The position numbers were made by a program, and so were the translations under genes. Of a stretch of 12,054 nucleotides of DNA, positions 1 through 5,839 are shown piece by piece (positions within the stretch are counted from its first letter, which is position 1; each line of letters opens with the position of its first letter). The notes under the pieces are model-generated. The model had not been told where the DNA came from, searched no databases, and saw nothing but the letters and a program-made list of their open reading frames with translations. Source of the stretch: SpSt-77 sp049972045 (GTDB lineage: Bacteria > Chloroflexota > Anaerolineae > B4-G1 > DUEL01); the NCBI GenBank assembly GCA_049972045.1, contig JBMFKS010000089.1, positions 1-12,054 of the forward strand. Reading direction: 5' to 3'.

Positions 1-130
1 GGCTGCGCTCGTCTCCATATTGTGTTCAATCGTTAGGACAGCAGGACTTTTCAGACAAGCTCTTAATGGATAGAATGAAATCGGCAAATGGAGAGAATCA
101 GATTCGGAGTTAGCGGCATAACCTTTTTCG

Positions 131-325
131 GTGGATCGCAATAGCACCTCCTTACTGCGCCGCCAGATAGAGCGGGTGCGCTGGCTTCACGAAGAGGATC
201 TGGCTGCCGGCTACGGCGAGGTTTACCTACCCGAAGTTCGGGAGAGAAAGTACCCCCACGCGGCCTGGGAGTTCGTATGGCAGTATCTCCTTCCGGCCTC
301 CCGACGCTCTATTGACCCCCGCAGC
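131..325 (+). pseudogene. Fragment of an integron-integrase-like (IntI) tyrosine recombinase
   Basis: The frame from the GTG at 131 encodes about 58 residues resembling the segment peculiar to integron integrases. It runs from LLRRQIERVRWLHEEDLAAG, through GEVYLPEVRERKYPHAAWEF, to a DPRS ending at 325. IntI1 has the same order of words (LREQLSRARAWW, GVALPDALERKYP, then STDPRSG), recalled from memory. Nothing of the N-terminal core-binding domain, the box I arginine or the HxLRH/Tyr catalytic boxes is visible. A stop (119-121) lies just upstream in frame, and after 325 the frame runs through unrelated residues to a stop at 392-394. It is therefore an internal piece broken at both ends and cannot be an active recombinase. 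The GTG has no ribosome binding site. A related tyrosine recombinase carrying the same insert is the main alternative. Confidence 0.6.
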
Positions 326-394
326 AGGAAAGCGAACGTATCCTGCAATGCGGCGGTCTGGCCGTCAGAAGCCTGCCGCATTTTTTCCTGGTGA

Positions 395-695
395 CCTCGT
401 TCAGGGGAGACAATGAGGTGCGGTGGGGAGATGAAGGGAGAAGCCCATTATGAGGGGGAGAAGGAAAAGGTGAGTTTGGTGACTCCGAATCCCCTGAACC
501 GGCGGGATCCATTGCCGCTCCTTTCCTGCATAGACCGTCCAAAAGCAAAAAGCGATCCCGCCGCCAGGGCTTGACCGCTTTCGGCGGCACACTCCAGGCG
601 ACCTCTGCGCCGCCCTTATCGGCGTAGAGACGGGCCCCCTGGAACGGTGAAGCCACAACCGAGGGCGTTTTTGTTCTGAAGGTGCAACCACTTTA
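395..695. other. Gene-poor stretch without a convincing coding region
   Basis: About 300 bp with open frames on both strands, none with recognisable protein features. On the minus strand an AAAGGAG (525-519) stands 6 nt before an ATG (512-510), but the frame that follows is Ser/Pro-rich and low in complexity. A 6-bp minus-strand stem (588-583 with 565-560) is followed by a T-rich run (about 559-540), so a short leftward transcript could end here. The stretch looks like decayed DNA between the integrase remnant and the sugar locus. Confidence 0.5.
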
Positions 696-723
696 ATTAT
701 ATCCAAGATGTCCAGTTTGTCAA
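696..723 (-). promoter_or_regulatory. Consensus sigma-70 promoter pointing leftward
   Basis: Read on the minus strand, TTGACA (723-718) and TATAAT (701-696) are separated by 16 bp, so both hexamers match consensus exactly. The two -35 boxes, this one and that of the rightward regulator promoter, stand back to back 27 bp apart. No convincing gene lies downstream on the minus strand within the window. It may serve a small RNA, a decayed gene, or be fortuitous. Confidence 0.5.
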
Positions 724-750
724 GTTTCAGCGGCATGCAGGCGCGGGGTC

Positions 751-779
751 TTGACAAATCGTGCCCAATGGGGTATAAT
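751..779 (+). promoter_or_regulatory. Promoter of the first LacI regulator / glycosyltransferase-kinase operon
   Basis: TTGACA (751-756), a 17-bp spacer, then TATAAT (774-779) give a perfect sigma-70 type promoter. The expected start of transcription, near 786, falls inside the adjoining palindromic operator. That leaves a leader of roughly 40 nt before the ATG at 825. Such a strong promoter under an operator fits tight autorepression by the LacI protein it drives. Confidence 0.87.
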
Positions 780-780
780 G

Positions 781-801
781 AAACCGGTTTAATTAAACCG
801 G
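781..801 (+). promoter_or_regulatory. Palindromic operator, AAACCGGTTT type, probably for the first LacI regulator
   Basis: Directly after the -10 box lie two overlapping perfect palindromes: AAACCGGTTT (781-790) and the 18-bp CCGGTTTAATTAAACCGG (784-801). LacI-family proteins typically bind palindromes with a central CpG, into which a hinge leucine intercalates, and AAACCGGTTT has this form. The second CCGG arm at 798-801 could extend the contact or form a second half-site. Position over the transcription start predicts repression. That the neighbouring LacI protein binds here is inference. Confidence 0.7.
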
Positions 802-824
802 CGGCCTTCTGTGTCCTTGCAGGA

Positions 825-1847
825 ATGACGAAGAAAGCCACCACCATCCGGGATATCGCCAGGATAGCGGGCGTCTCCCCAGGAACGGTCTCCCGGGCGA
901 TCAACAACAGCCCCCTGGTCCACCCAGAGACGCGCCAGAAAGTCATGCAGGTTGTCAAAGCGCTCAACTATGTCCCCAACCGGATGGCGCAACGTCTCGC
1001 CACGGGAAAAACGCTGACCCTCGCTGTCATTGTCCCCTTCTTCACCGCCCCTTCCGTCACAGAACGCCTGAAAGGCGTTGTGAGCACGCTGGCCAGGAGC
1101 AGGTATGATTTAATCATCCACAACATAGAGGACCCGGAGCAGCGCGCCGATTGCTTTCGCACCATCCCGCGCCAGGACCGCGTGGACGGTGTTTTGGTGA
1201 TTTCCATATCCCCCACCGATGAGGAGGTGCCGCTACTGGCGGAGGCGAGCGTGCCGATTGTGTTGATTGACGCCCATCATCCGGCGCTGACCTCGCTGCA
1301 TCAGATCACCGTAGATGACGTGGCTGGGGGAAAGGCGGTTACCGAATACCTGATCGTCCTGGGCCACACCCGCATCGGTTTTATCGGCGACCCGGCCGAT
1401 AACCCCTTTAACTTTACCTCCAGCCGCGACCGTGCGCTCGGATATCGCCAGGCGTTAGAGGCCGCAGGGATTCCCTACCGCCCCGAGTACTACGCGGAGC
1501 GCCCCCACGGCCGTCGCCAGGCCCGGGAAGCGGCCATCCAGATGCTCACCTTCCCCGAGCGCCCGACGGCGATCTTTGCCGCCAGCGACGTGCAGGCCGT
1601 GGGTGTGCTGGAGGCCGCGCGGGCGTTGGGGCTGCGCGTGCCCCAGGACCTGTCCGTGGTCGGGTACGACGATGTGGAAATCGCCGAGATTCTGGGGTTG
1701 ACGACGATGCGCCAGAGGCTTTTTGAGTCGGGCCGGCGCGGCGTGGAATTGCTGCTGAAGACGCTGGAAAACCCGGAAACGGAGCCGGTGCACGAAATAC
1801 TGCCCACCGAACTGGTGATCCGGGATACCACCGCGCCACCACCTTAG
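825..1847 (+). CDS. LacI-family transcriptional repressor (first)
   Basis: A 340-residue LacI/GalR-type regulator of the usual length. The N-terminal helix-turn-helix spans about residues 7-27, with TIRDIARIAGVSPGTVSR as the typical signature. It is followed by a hinge (NRMAQRLATG) with the DNA-intercalating leucine. From about residue 62 comes a periplasmic-binding-protein-like sensor domain, including GHTRIGFIGD, FAASDVQAVGVLEAA and the family-typical LSVVGYDDVEIA. I chose ATG 825 because the open frame extends upstream through the promoter and the family N-terminus begins exactly here. Shine-Dalgarno complementarity is poor: AGGA runs into the start codon. The stop lies 5 bp before the glycosyltransferase-kinase gene, so the two are almost certainly one operon. 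It probably represses its own operon through the AAACCGGTTT site. The effector is unknown; sucrose, fructose or a phosphorylated derivative would suit the neighbour. Confidence 0.94.
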   Translation: MTKKATTIRDIARIAGVSPGTVSRAINNSPLVHPETRQKVMQVVKALNYVPNRMAQRLATGKTLTLAVIVPFFTAPSVTERLKGVVSTLARSRYDLIIHNIEDPEQRADCFRTIPRQDRVDGVLVISISPTDEEVPLLAEASVPIVLIDAHHPALTSLHQITVDDVAGGKAVTEYLIVLGHTRIGFIGDPADNPFNFTSSRDRALGYRQALEAAGIPYRPEYYAERPHGRRQAREAAIQMLTFPERPTAIFAASDVQAVGVLEAARALGLRVPQDLSVVGYDDVEIAEILGLTTMRQRLFESGRRGVELLLKTLENPETEPVHEILPTELVIRDTTAPPP

Positions 1848-1852
1848 ACCCC

Positions 1853-4378
1853 ATGGGAGTATTTTCTCTTTTTGCCGATGGTTGCAACCGGTTTCACCTG
1901 GCCTTCCTGAACCCCCAGGGAAACTTTGATCCGCAGGACCGGTACTGGACCCAGCACCCGGACTTTGGCGGACAACTGGTCTACGTCAAGCAGGTCGCGC
2001 TGGCGCTGGGCCGGATGGGGCACCGCGTGGACATCCTCACCCGCCGCATTCGGGACCCCCAGTGGCCCGGCCTGGAGGGTCCGCTGGATGGATACCCGGG
2101 CGCGCCCGGCGTCCGCATCCTCCGCATCCCCGCCGGCCCCGACGGCTTTCTCCCCAAAGAGGAACTGTGGCCCCACATCGGCCCGGACTGGGTGCCGGGC
2201 ATCCTGGATTTCTATCACCAGGAGGGCCGCTTTCCCGACGCGTTCACAGCCCATTACGCCGACGGCGGCCTGGCGGGCGCACTGATCGCCGCCAGGACGG
2301 GCATCCCCTTCACCTTCACGGCCCACTCCCTGGGCGCCCAGAAAATGGACGGACTGGGCGCCACGCCGGAGAACCTCGCCGCGCTGGACGCCCGCTACCA
2401 TTTCGCCCGCCGCCTGGCAGCGGAGCGGCTCAGCATGAACCGGTCCGCCGTCAACATCACCAGCACCCGTCAGGAGCGGTTCCAGCAGTACGGCCACCGG
2501 GCCTACCGGGGAGCGGTGGACGTCGGCGACGACCGCCGCTTCGCCCTGATTCCACCCGGTGTAGATACCGCCGTCTTTGACCCTCAGGCCCGGGCGCCGG
2601 ACGAGGAGGCCGTCCACCGAAAGGTCCTCTCCGCGCTGGAGCGGGACATCCGGGGAGACCGCCGCAGCCTCCCCTGTATCGTCGCCTCCAGCCGGCTGGA
2701 GCCGAAGAAGAACCACCTGGGCCTGGTGGTCGCCTTTGCCGAAAGCCCCGCCCTCCGGGAGCGGGCCAACCTGCTTCTGGTCACGGCGCACCTGGAAGAC
2801 CCCCTGCGCCAGGAAGAGGGGACTCCGGCGGAGCGGGAAATTCTGGCACGCATCCGGGAGGTCGTCCGGGCATATGGCCTCTGGGGCGAAGTGAGCACGG
2901 TGGCGCTATCGGGGCAATCGGCGCTGGCGGCGGCCTACCGGCTGCTGGCCCGCCGCCGCTCCGTCTTCGCACTGACGGCCTGGTACGAACCCTTCGGCCT
3001 GGCCCCACTGGAGGCCGCCGCGACGGGCCTGCCCGTCGTCGTCACCCGGAACGGTGGGCCCGCCGAAATCTGGCAGGAGGACGGGGAGGAGTACGGCGTC
3101 CTGGTGGACCCCGCCGACCCTGCCGACATCGCCCGGGGGCTGCGGCGACTCCTGGAGGACCCCCGGGCCTGGGAGGCGTTCGCCCGCCGGGGCCGGAAGC
3201 GGGTCCTGGCCCGCTACACCTGGGAGCGGACCGCCGAGGGGTACCTGAACGTCATCCGGCGGGTGCTGGAAGGGGACTTCTTTCGGCCCTCGGAACCGCC
3301 TCTCCCGATTCCCCCGTACTTCCGCGACCCCCGACCGGAAAACGATGTTTCGCCGGAGGAGTTGCGGGAGTGGTATTTTGGGAGTGAAAGGGAATTACCC
3401 GCGTTCATCCGCGTTCATCCGCGTCCGACCCCTTCTGGCGACCTGGACCTGCTGGCGGTCGGCGAGGCGGTGGTGGACCTCATCTCGGTGGAGGAGACGG
3501 ACTCTCTGCGGGATGCCCGCGCCTTCCGGCTCTACGTGGGCGGCTCGCCCGCCAACATCGCCCGCACCGTCGCCCGGCTGGGCGGGCGCGCGGCGCTGGC
3601 GGCCCGCGTCGGCGATGACCCCTTCGGCCACCTCCTGCGGGCCGAACTGGAGGGGGCCGGCGTCCTCTGCGACCACCTGCTCCTGGACCCGGACGCCCGG
3701 ACCACCGTCATCTTCGTCTCCCACACCCGGGGGACGCCGGACTTTCTGGCCTACCGGGACGCGGACTTCCACCTGGCGCCCGAGCAGGTAACCGAGGAGG
3801 CCGTCGGGCGGGCGCGGGTGGTCCACGTCTCCGCCTTCGCTCTCTCCCGTCCTCCGGCCCGCTATGCCGCCGAACGGGCCCTCCACCTGGGACGGGAGCG
3901 GGGACGCATCCTCTCTGTGGACCCCAACTACAGCCCCCGCCTCTGGCCCAACCGGGAGGACGCGCGGGAGACGCTGGAGCGGGCCCTCTCCCTGGCCACT
4001 CTAACCAAACCCTCTCTGGACGACGCATGGCGGCTCTTCGGCCCCGGCCTCTCCCCCGAAGATTGCGTCCGCAGATTCCACGAACTGGGCCCTTCCGTCG
4101 TCGTGCTGACGATGGGGGCGGAGGGTGTGCTGGTCTCCGAGGAGGGCCGCATCCAGCACATCCCCGCGCTCCCCGTCCCCGTCGCCGATGCCACCGGCGC
4201 GGGGGACGCGTTCTGGGGCGGCTTTCTCGTCGCCCTGCTGGATGGCCTCCCCCTTCCCGACTGCGCTCGCTTCGCCCAGCACGTCGCGGCGCGGAAACTG
4301 GCCGCCGTCGGCCCGCTGACGGAACGGATAGACCGGCATGCGCTCTACGCCGAACTGGGCGGCGAAAAATATCTATAA
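1853..4378 (+). CDS. Fusion of sucrose-phosphate-synthase-type glycosyltransferase with PfkB-family sugar kinase
   Basis: An 841-residue two-domain protein. Residues 1 to about 508 form a GT-B retaining glycosyltransferase (GT4) that follows the Halothermothrix orenii sucrose-phosphate synthase along its whole length as I recall it. Landmarks are LNPQGNFDP, HPDFGGQLVYVK, FTAHSLGAQKMDGL (H158), IPPGVD, SSRLEPKKN (R281 and K286, expected to hold the nucleotide phosphates) and the EX7E pair E379/E387 in YEPFGLAPLE, ending at PYFRDPRPENDVSPEELREW. Residues 530-841 are a full PfkB kinase, with GGSPANIARTVARLGG near its start and ATGAGDAFWGG with the catalytic Asp at about 785. The roughly 20-residue linker carries a DNA repeat. 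Known chemistry is NDP-glucose + fructose-6-P giving sucrose-6-P, and ATP + fructose giving fructose-6-P. Fusion suggests the kinase feeds, or drains, the GT. No sucrose-phosphatase domain is present. The start lacks a Shine-Dalgarno, so coupling to the upstream repressor is likely. Exact sugars are inferred. Confidence 0.93.
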   Translation: MGVFSLFADGCNRFHLAFLNPQGNFDPQDRYWTQHPDFGGQLVYVKQVALALGRMGHRVDILTRRIRDPQWPGLEGPLDGYPGAPGVRILRIPAGPDGFLPKEELWPHIGPDWVPGILDFYHQEGRFPDAFTAHYADGGLAGALIAARTGIPFTFTAHSLGAQKMDGLGATPENLAALDARYHFARRLAAERLSMNRSAVNITSTRQERFQQYGHRAYRGAVDVGDDRRFALIPPGVDTAVFDPQARAPDEEAVHRKVLSALERDIRGDRRSLPCIVASSRLEPKKNHLGLVVAFAESPALRERANLLLVTAHLEDPLRQEEGTPAEREILARIREVVRAYGLWGEVSTVALSGQSALAAAYRLLARRRSVFALTAWYEPFGLAPLEAAATGLPVVVTRNGGPAEIWQEDGEEYGVLVDPADPADIARGLRRLLEDPRAWEAFARRGRKRVLARYTWERTAEGYLNVIRRVLEGDFFRPSEPPLPIPPYFRDPRPENDVSPEELREWYFGSERELPAFIRVHPRPTPSGDLDLLAVGEAVVDLISVEETDSLRDARAFRLYVGGSPANIARTVARLGGRAALAARVGDDPFGHLLRAELEGAGVLCDHLLLDPDARTTVIFVSHTRGTPDFLAYRDADFHLAPEQVTEEAVGRARVVHVSAFALSRPPARYAAERALHLGRERGRILSVDPNYSPRLWPNREDARETLERALSLATLTKPSLDDAWRLFGPGLSPEDCVRRFHELGPSVVVLTMGAEGVLVSEEGRIQHIPALPVPVADATGAGDAFWGGFLVALLDGLPLPDCARFAQHVAARKLAAVGPLTERIDRHALYAELGGEKYL
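3399..3426 (+). repeat. 10-bp tandem repeat inside the domain linker of the fusion gene
   Basis: CCGCGTTCAT occurs twice head to tail (3399-3408, 3409-3418) and is followed by CCGCGTCC. It encodes the linker residues FIRVHPRP between the end of the glycosyltransferase domain (about residue 508) and the start of the kinase (residue 530). Strings of this kind (ATCCGCGTTCATCCGCGT) are familiar to me from intergenic DNA of several phyla, which would make this former intergenic sequence. That origin is inference. Confidence 0.6.
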
Positions 4379-4397
4379 AGAAATGGCCCGCACCCTC

Positions 4398-4426
4398 TTG
4401 ACAAACGAAACAGATGGGTGTATAAT
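4398..4426 (+). promoter_or_regulatory. Promoter of the second LacI regulator
   Basis: TTGACA (4398-4403) and TATAAT (4421-4426) with a 17-bp spacer give another perfect-consensus promoter, beginning only 20 bp after the stop of the fusion gene. No terminator is visible between the two, so read-through from upstream may add to its output. The predicted transcription start, near 4433, lies in the first TTGAAACGTTT operator. Confidence 0.9.
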
Positions 4427-4430
4427 TAGG

Positions 4431-4445
4431 GTTGAAACGTTTAAA
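4431..4445 (+). promoter_or_regulatory. Operator O1, GTTGAAACGTTT type, over the transcription start
   Basis: TTGAAACGTTTAAA (4432-4445) is a palindrome centred on CpG with one mismatched pair. Its first 12 bases (4431-4442) are identical to those of the downstream operator. The centre-to-centre distance to O2 is 40 bp, close to four helical turns, which would suit cooperative binding or a small loop. Binding by the adjacent LacI protein is inferred. Confidence 0.78.
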
Positions 4446-4470
4446 GTCAGTGTTTTTCTTTTGCCCGTGG

Positions 4471-4486
4471 GTTGAAACGTTTCAAC
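4471..4486 (+). promoter_or_regulatory. Operator O2, perfect GTTGAAACGTTTCAAC palindrome next to the start codon
   Basis: A perfect 16-bp palindrome with central CpG, the classic LacI/GalR operator form. It ends 1 bp before the ATG at 4488 and fills the space where a Shine-Dalgarno would be. In the mRNA the same 16 nt could fold back on itself, adding a possible effect on translation start. Together with O1 it predicts strong autorepression by the second LacI protein. Confidence 0.85.
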
Positions 4487-4487
4487 T

Positions 4488-5522
4488 ATGCCCAGAGGAA
4501 ACCCCGTCACCATTCGGGAAGTCGCCCGCCGCGCCGGGGTCTCTATCGCCACCGTCTCCTACGTCCTCAACGAGAGCGCCCCCATTAGCGAGGAGACCCG
4601 CGCCCGGGTCCTGGCGGCCGCCGCCGAACTGGGCTATCGCCCCAGCGCCCTGGCCCGCAGCCTGCGCGCCCGCCAGAGCCATACCATCGGCTACTCCTGG
4701 CACCATGTCCCCCGGGACCGCTGGCATCCCATCCTGGACCCCTTCCTCTACAGTATGGCTCAAGCCGCCGAGGCTCAGGGTTACCATATCCTCACCTTCG
4801 CCCAGCCCGCGGACGGCGACCCCTGGCTTCCCTACCAGGAACTGATGCTCACCGGTCGGGTGGACGGCTTCATCCTCTCCGAGACCAACCGGGATGACCC
4901 GCGCGTCCGCTATCTGCTGGACCACGATTTCCCCTTCGTCGCCTTCGGGCGCGCCAACGAGGAGTGGGATTTCCCCTACGTGGACGTGGACAACGCGGCG
5001 GGGACCCGGATGGCGGTGGAACACCTGGCGGGGCTGGGCCACCGGCGGATCGCGGTCATCGCCTGGCCGGAGGACTCCCTCACCGGCAGTTACCGCCTGC
5101 AGGGGTACCTGGAGGGGATGGAAACGGCGGGCCTTCCGGTGGACCCGGCCTGGATCGTCCGGACGGAGCACTCCGAGGCCGCCGGGCGCCAGGCAATGGA
5201 GGCGCTGCTGGCCCTGCCGCCCGACCGTCGCCCCACCGCCGTGGTGACGATGAGCGACCTGATGGCCATCGGCGCGATGAATGCCCTCTACGAGGCCGGC
5301 CTTCAGCCCGGTCGGGATGTCTCCGTCGTGGGGTTTGACGATGTGCCGATGGCCCAGTATCTCCACCCTCCCCTGACCACGGTCCGCCAACCCATCGCGG
5401 AGGTCGGCGAGCGGGTGGTGGAGATGCTCCTGAGGCGGATTCGGGGAGAACCGTTGCCGGAGCGGAGAGTGCTCCTTCCGCCCCGGCTCATCGTGCGGGA
5501 ATCCAGCGGGAGGGTCAGGTAG
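4488..5522 (+). CDS. LacI-family transcriptional repressor (second)
   Basis: A 344-residue LacI/GalR-family regulator. The helix-turn-helix is at residues 8-28 (VTIREVARRAGVSIATVSYV) and the hinge is YRPSALARSLRARQS. The sensor domain contains GRVDGFILSETN, YVDVDNAAG, GHRRIAVIAWPED and VSVVGFDDVPMAQYLHPPLTTVRQP. ATG 4488 is the only suitable start: the frame is closed upstream by a TGA at 4473-4475. No Shine-Dalgarno precedes it, because the operator occupies that place, although a purine-rich AGAGGA follows within the coding sequence. Its recognition helix (SIATVSY) differs from that of the first regulator (SPGTVSR), in keeping with the different operator sequences. By position it should control itself and perhaps the downstream phosphorylase and transporter genes; no matching operator was seen in front of those. 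The effector is unknown. Confidence 0.94.
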   Translation: MPRGNPVTIREVARRAGVSIATVSYVLNESAPISEETRARVLAAAAELGYRPSALARSLRARQSHTIGYSWHHVPRDRWHPILDPFLYSMAQAAEAQGYHILTFAQPADGDPWLPYQELMLTGRVDGFILSETNRDDPRVRYLLDHDFPFVAFGRANEEWDFPYVDVDNAAGTRMAVEHLAGLGHRRIAVIAWPEDSLTGSYRLQGYLEGMETAGLPVDPAWIVRTEHSEAAGRQAMEALLALPPDRRPTAVVTMSDLMAIGAMNALYEAGLQPGRDVSVVGFDDVPMAQYLHPPLTTVRQPIAEVGERVVEMLLRRIRGEPLPERRVLLPPRLIVRESSGRVR

Positions 5523-5595
5523 GACAACGGCTCGCGGTGGTCTTACCGTAACTACCTACCTGTCAGCAGGGGCCAACCCCCAGGGAGTCCGGAGG

Positions 5596-5680
5596 GTCAT
5601 TGCGAGGCGGCGAAGCCGCCGAAGCAATCTCCCCTGCGGATGGGGGATCCCTTCGCCGCCTGACGGCGGCTCGCCATAAC
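5596..5680. repeat. 85-bp imperfect palindromic repeat element (GTCATTGCGAG family)
   Basis: The left arm begins GTCATTGCGAGGCGGCGAAG and continues to AGCAATCTCCCC. The right arm, read as reverse complement, begins GTTATGGCGAGCCGCCGTCA and ends GGGATCCCCC. The two ends therefore form an imperfect inverted repeat around a GC-rich core. The opening GTCATTGCGAG...GAAGCAATCTCC is a wording I know from dispersed intergenic repeats in many bacterial genomes. No transposase is present, so a MITE/REP-like non-autonomous element is the best reading. Confidence 0.65.
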
Positions 5681-5710
5681 AGGGAGGGGGTTACGTCCCA
5701 CCCAAGAAAA

Positions 5711-5754
5711 GGGCAGGGGCCCGTCCCGGGCCAGGAGACTGCCGGCCCCTGCCC
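5711..5754. repeat. Perfect 11-bp inverted repeat (hairpin) without T-tract
   Basis: GGGCAGGGGCC (5711-5721) pairs perfectly with GGCCCCTGCCC (5744-5754) across a 22-nt loop. In RNA this would be a very stable stem. No run of T follows on the right (next bases GACGCACC), so it is not a canonical rightward terminator. On the left, the + strand AAAA before the stem would read TTTT on the minus strand, which permits a weak leftward terminator. Confidence 0.6.
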
Positions 5755-5839
5755 GACGCACCGACGCCTGCCCGCCCGGAGCGCAGGCGGGGGCATCGCG
5801 CGCGTTGCGATTATACCACAAACCCGGAGAACTGCCCAG

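Larger units (their letters stand above)
5523..5839. other. Repeat- and hairpin-rich intergenic region before the mutase-phosphorylase gene
   Basis: A 317-bp gap without a gene. It contains an 85-bp imperfect palindromic element (5596-5680), an 11-bp perfect inverted repeat (5711-5721/5744-5754), a 7-bp one (5765-5771/5783-5789) and a good ribosome binding site, GGAGA (5826-5830), 9 nt before the ATG at 5840. I see no rightward promoter resembling those of the two lacI genes and no copy of either operator. Transcription of the downstream genes may therefore come through this structured leader. Confidence 0.6.

Noticed and set aside
1..130. Search for integron attC or attI sites beside the integrase remnant (GTTAGGA near 35, GTTA/TAAC near 115)
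   Set aside because: No paired GTTRRRY/RYYYAAC cores with the needed symmetry are visible.
413..574. Possible 53-residue + strand peptide
   Set aside because: It has an AGGGGAG-like site but too close to the ATG, and no protein features.
568..612. Words resembling the end of a histidine kinase ATPase domain (GLTAFGGTLQATSAP)
   Set aside because: Only about 15 residues match, no other kinase box is present, and a stop follows shortly; chance is more likely.
309..656. Minus-strand frame downstream of the leftward promoter, with a ribosome-binding-like AAAGGAG before an internal ATG at 512
   Set aside because: The translated sequence is Ser/Pro-rich and unrecognisable and overlaps the integrase remnant; kept only as a note in the gene-poor stretch.
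1844..2791. Minus-strand open frame of 315 codons opposite the glycosyltransferase
   Set aside because: It overlaps clear GT-B motifs on the + strand and is low-complexity in composition.
5810..5815. TATAAT on the minus strand before the mutase-phosphorylase gene
   Set aside because: The hexamer at -35 distance is poor (TGGGCA) and no minus-strand gene follows.
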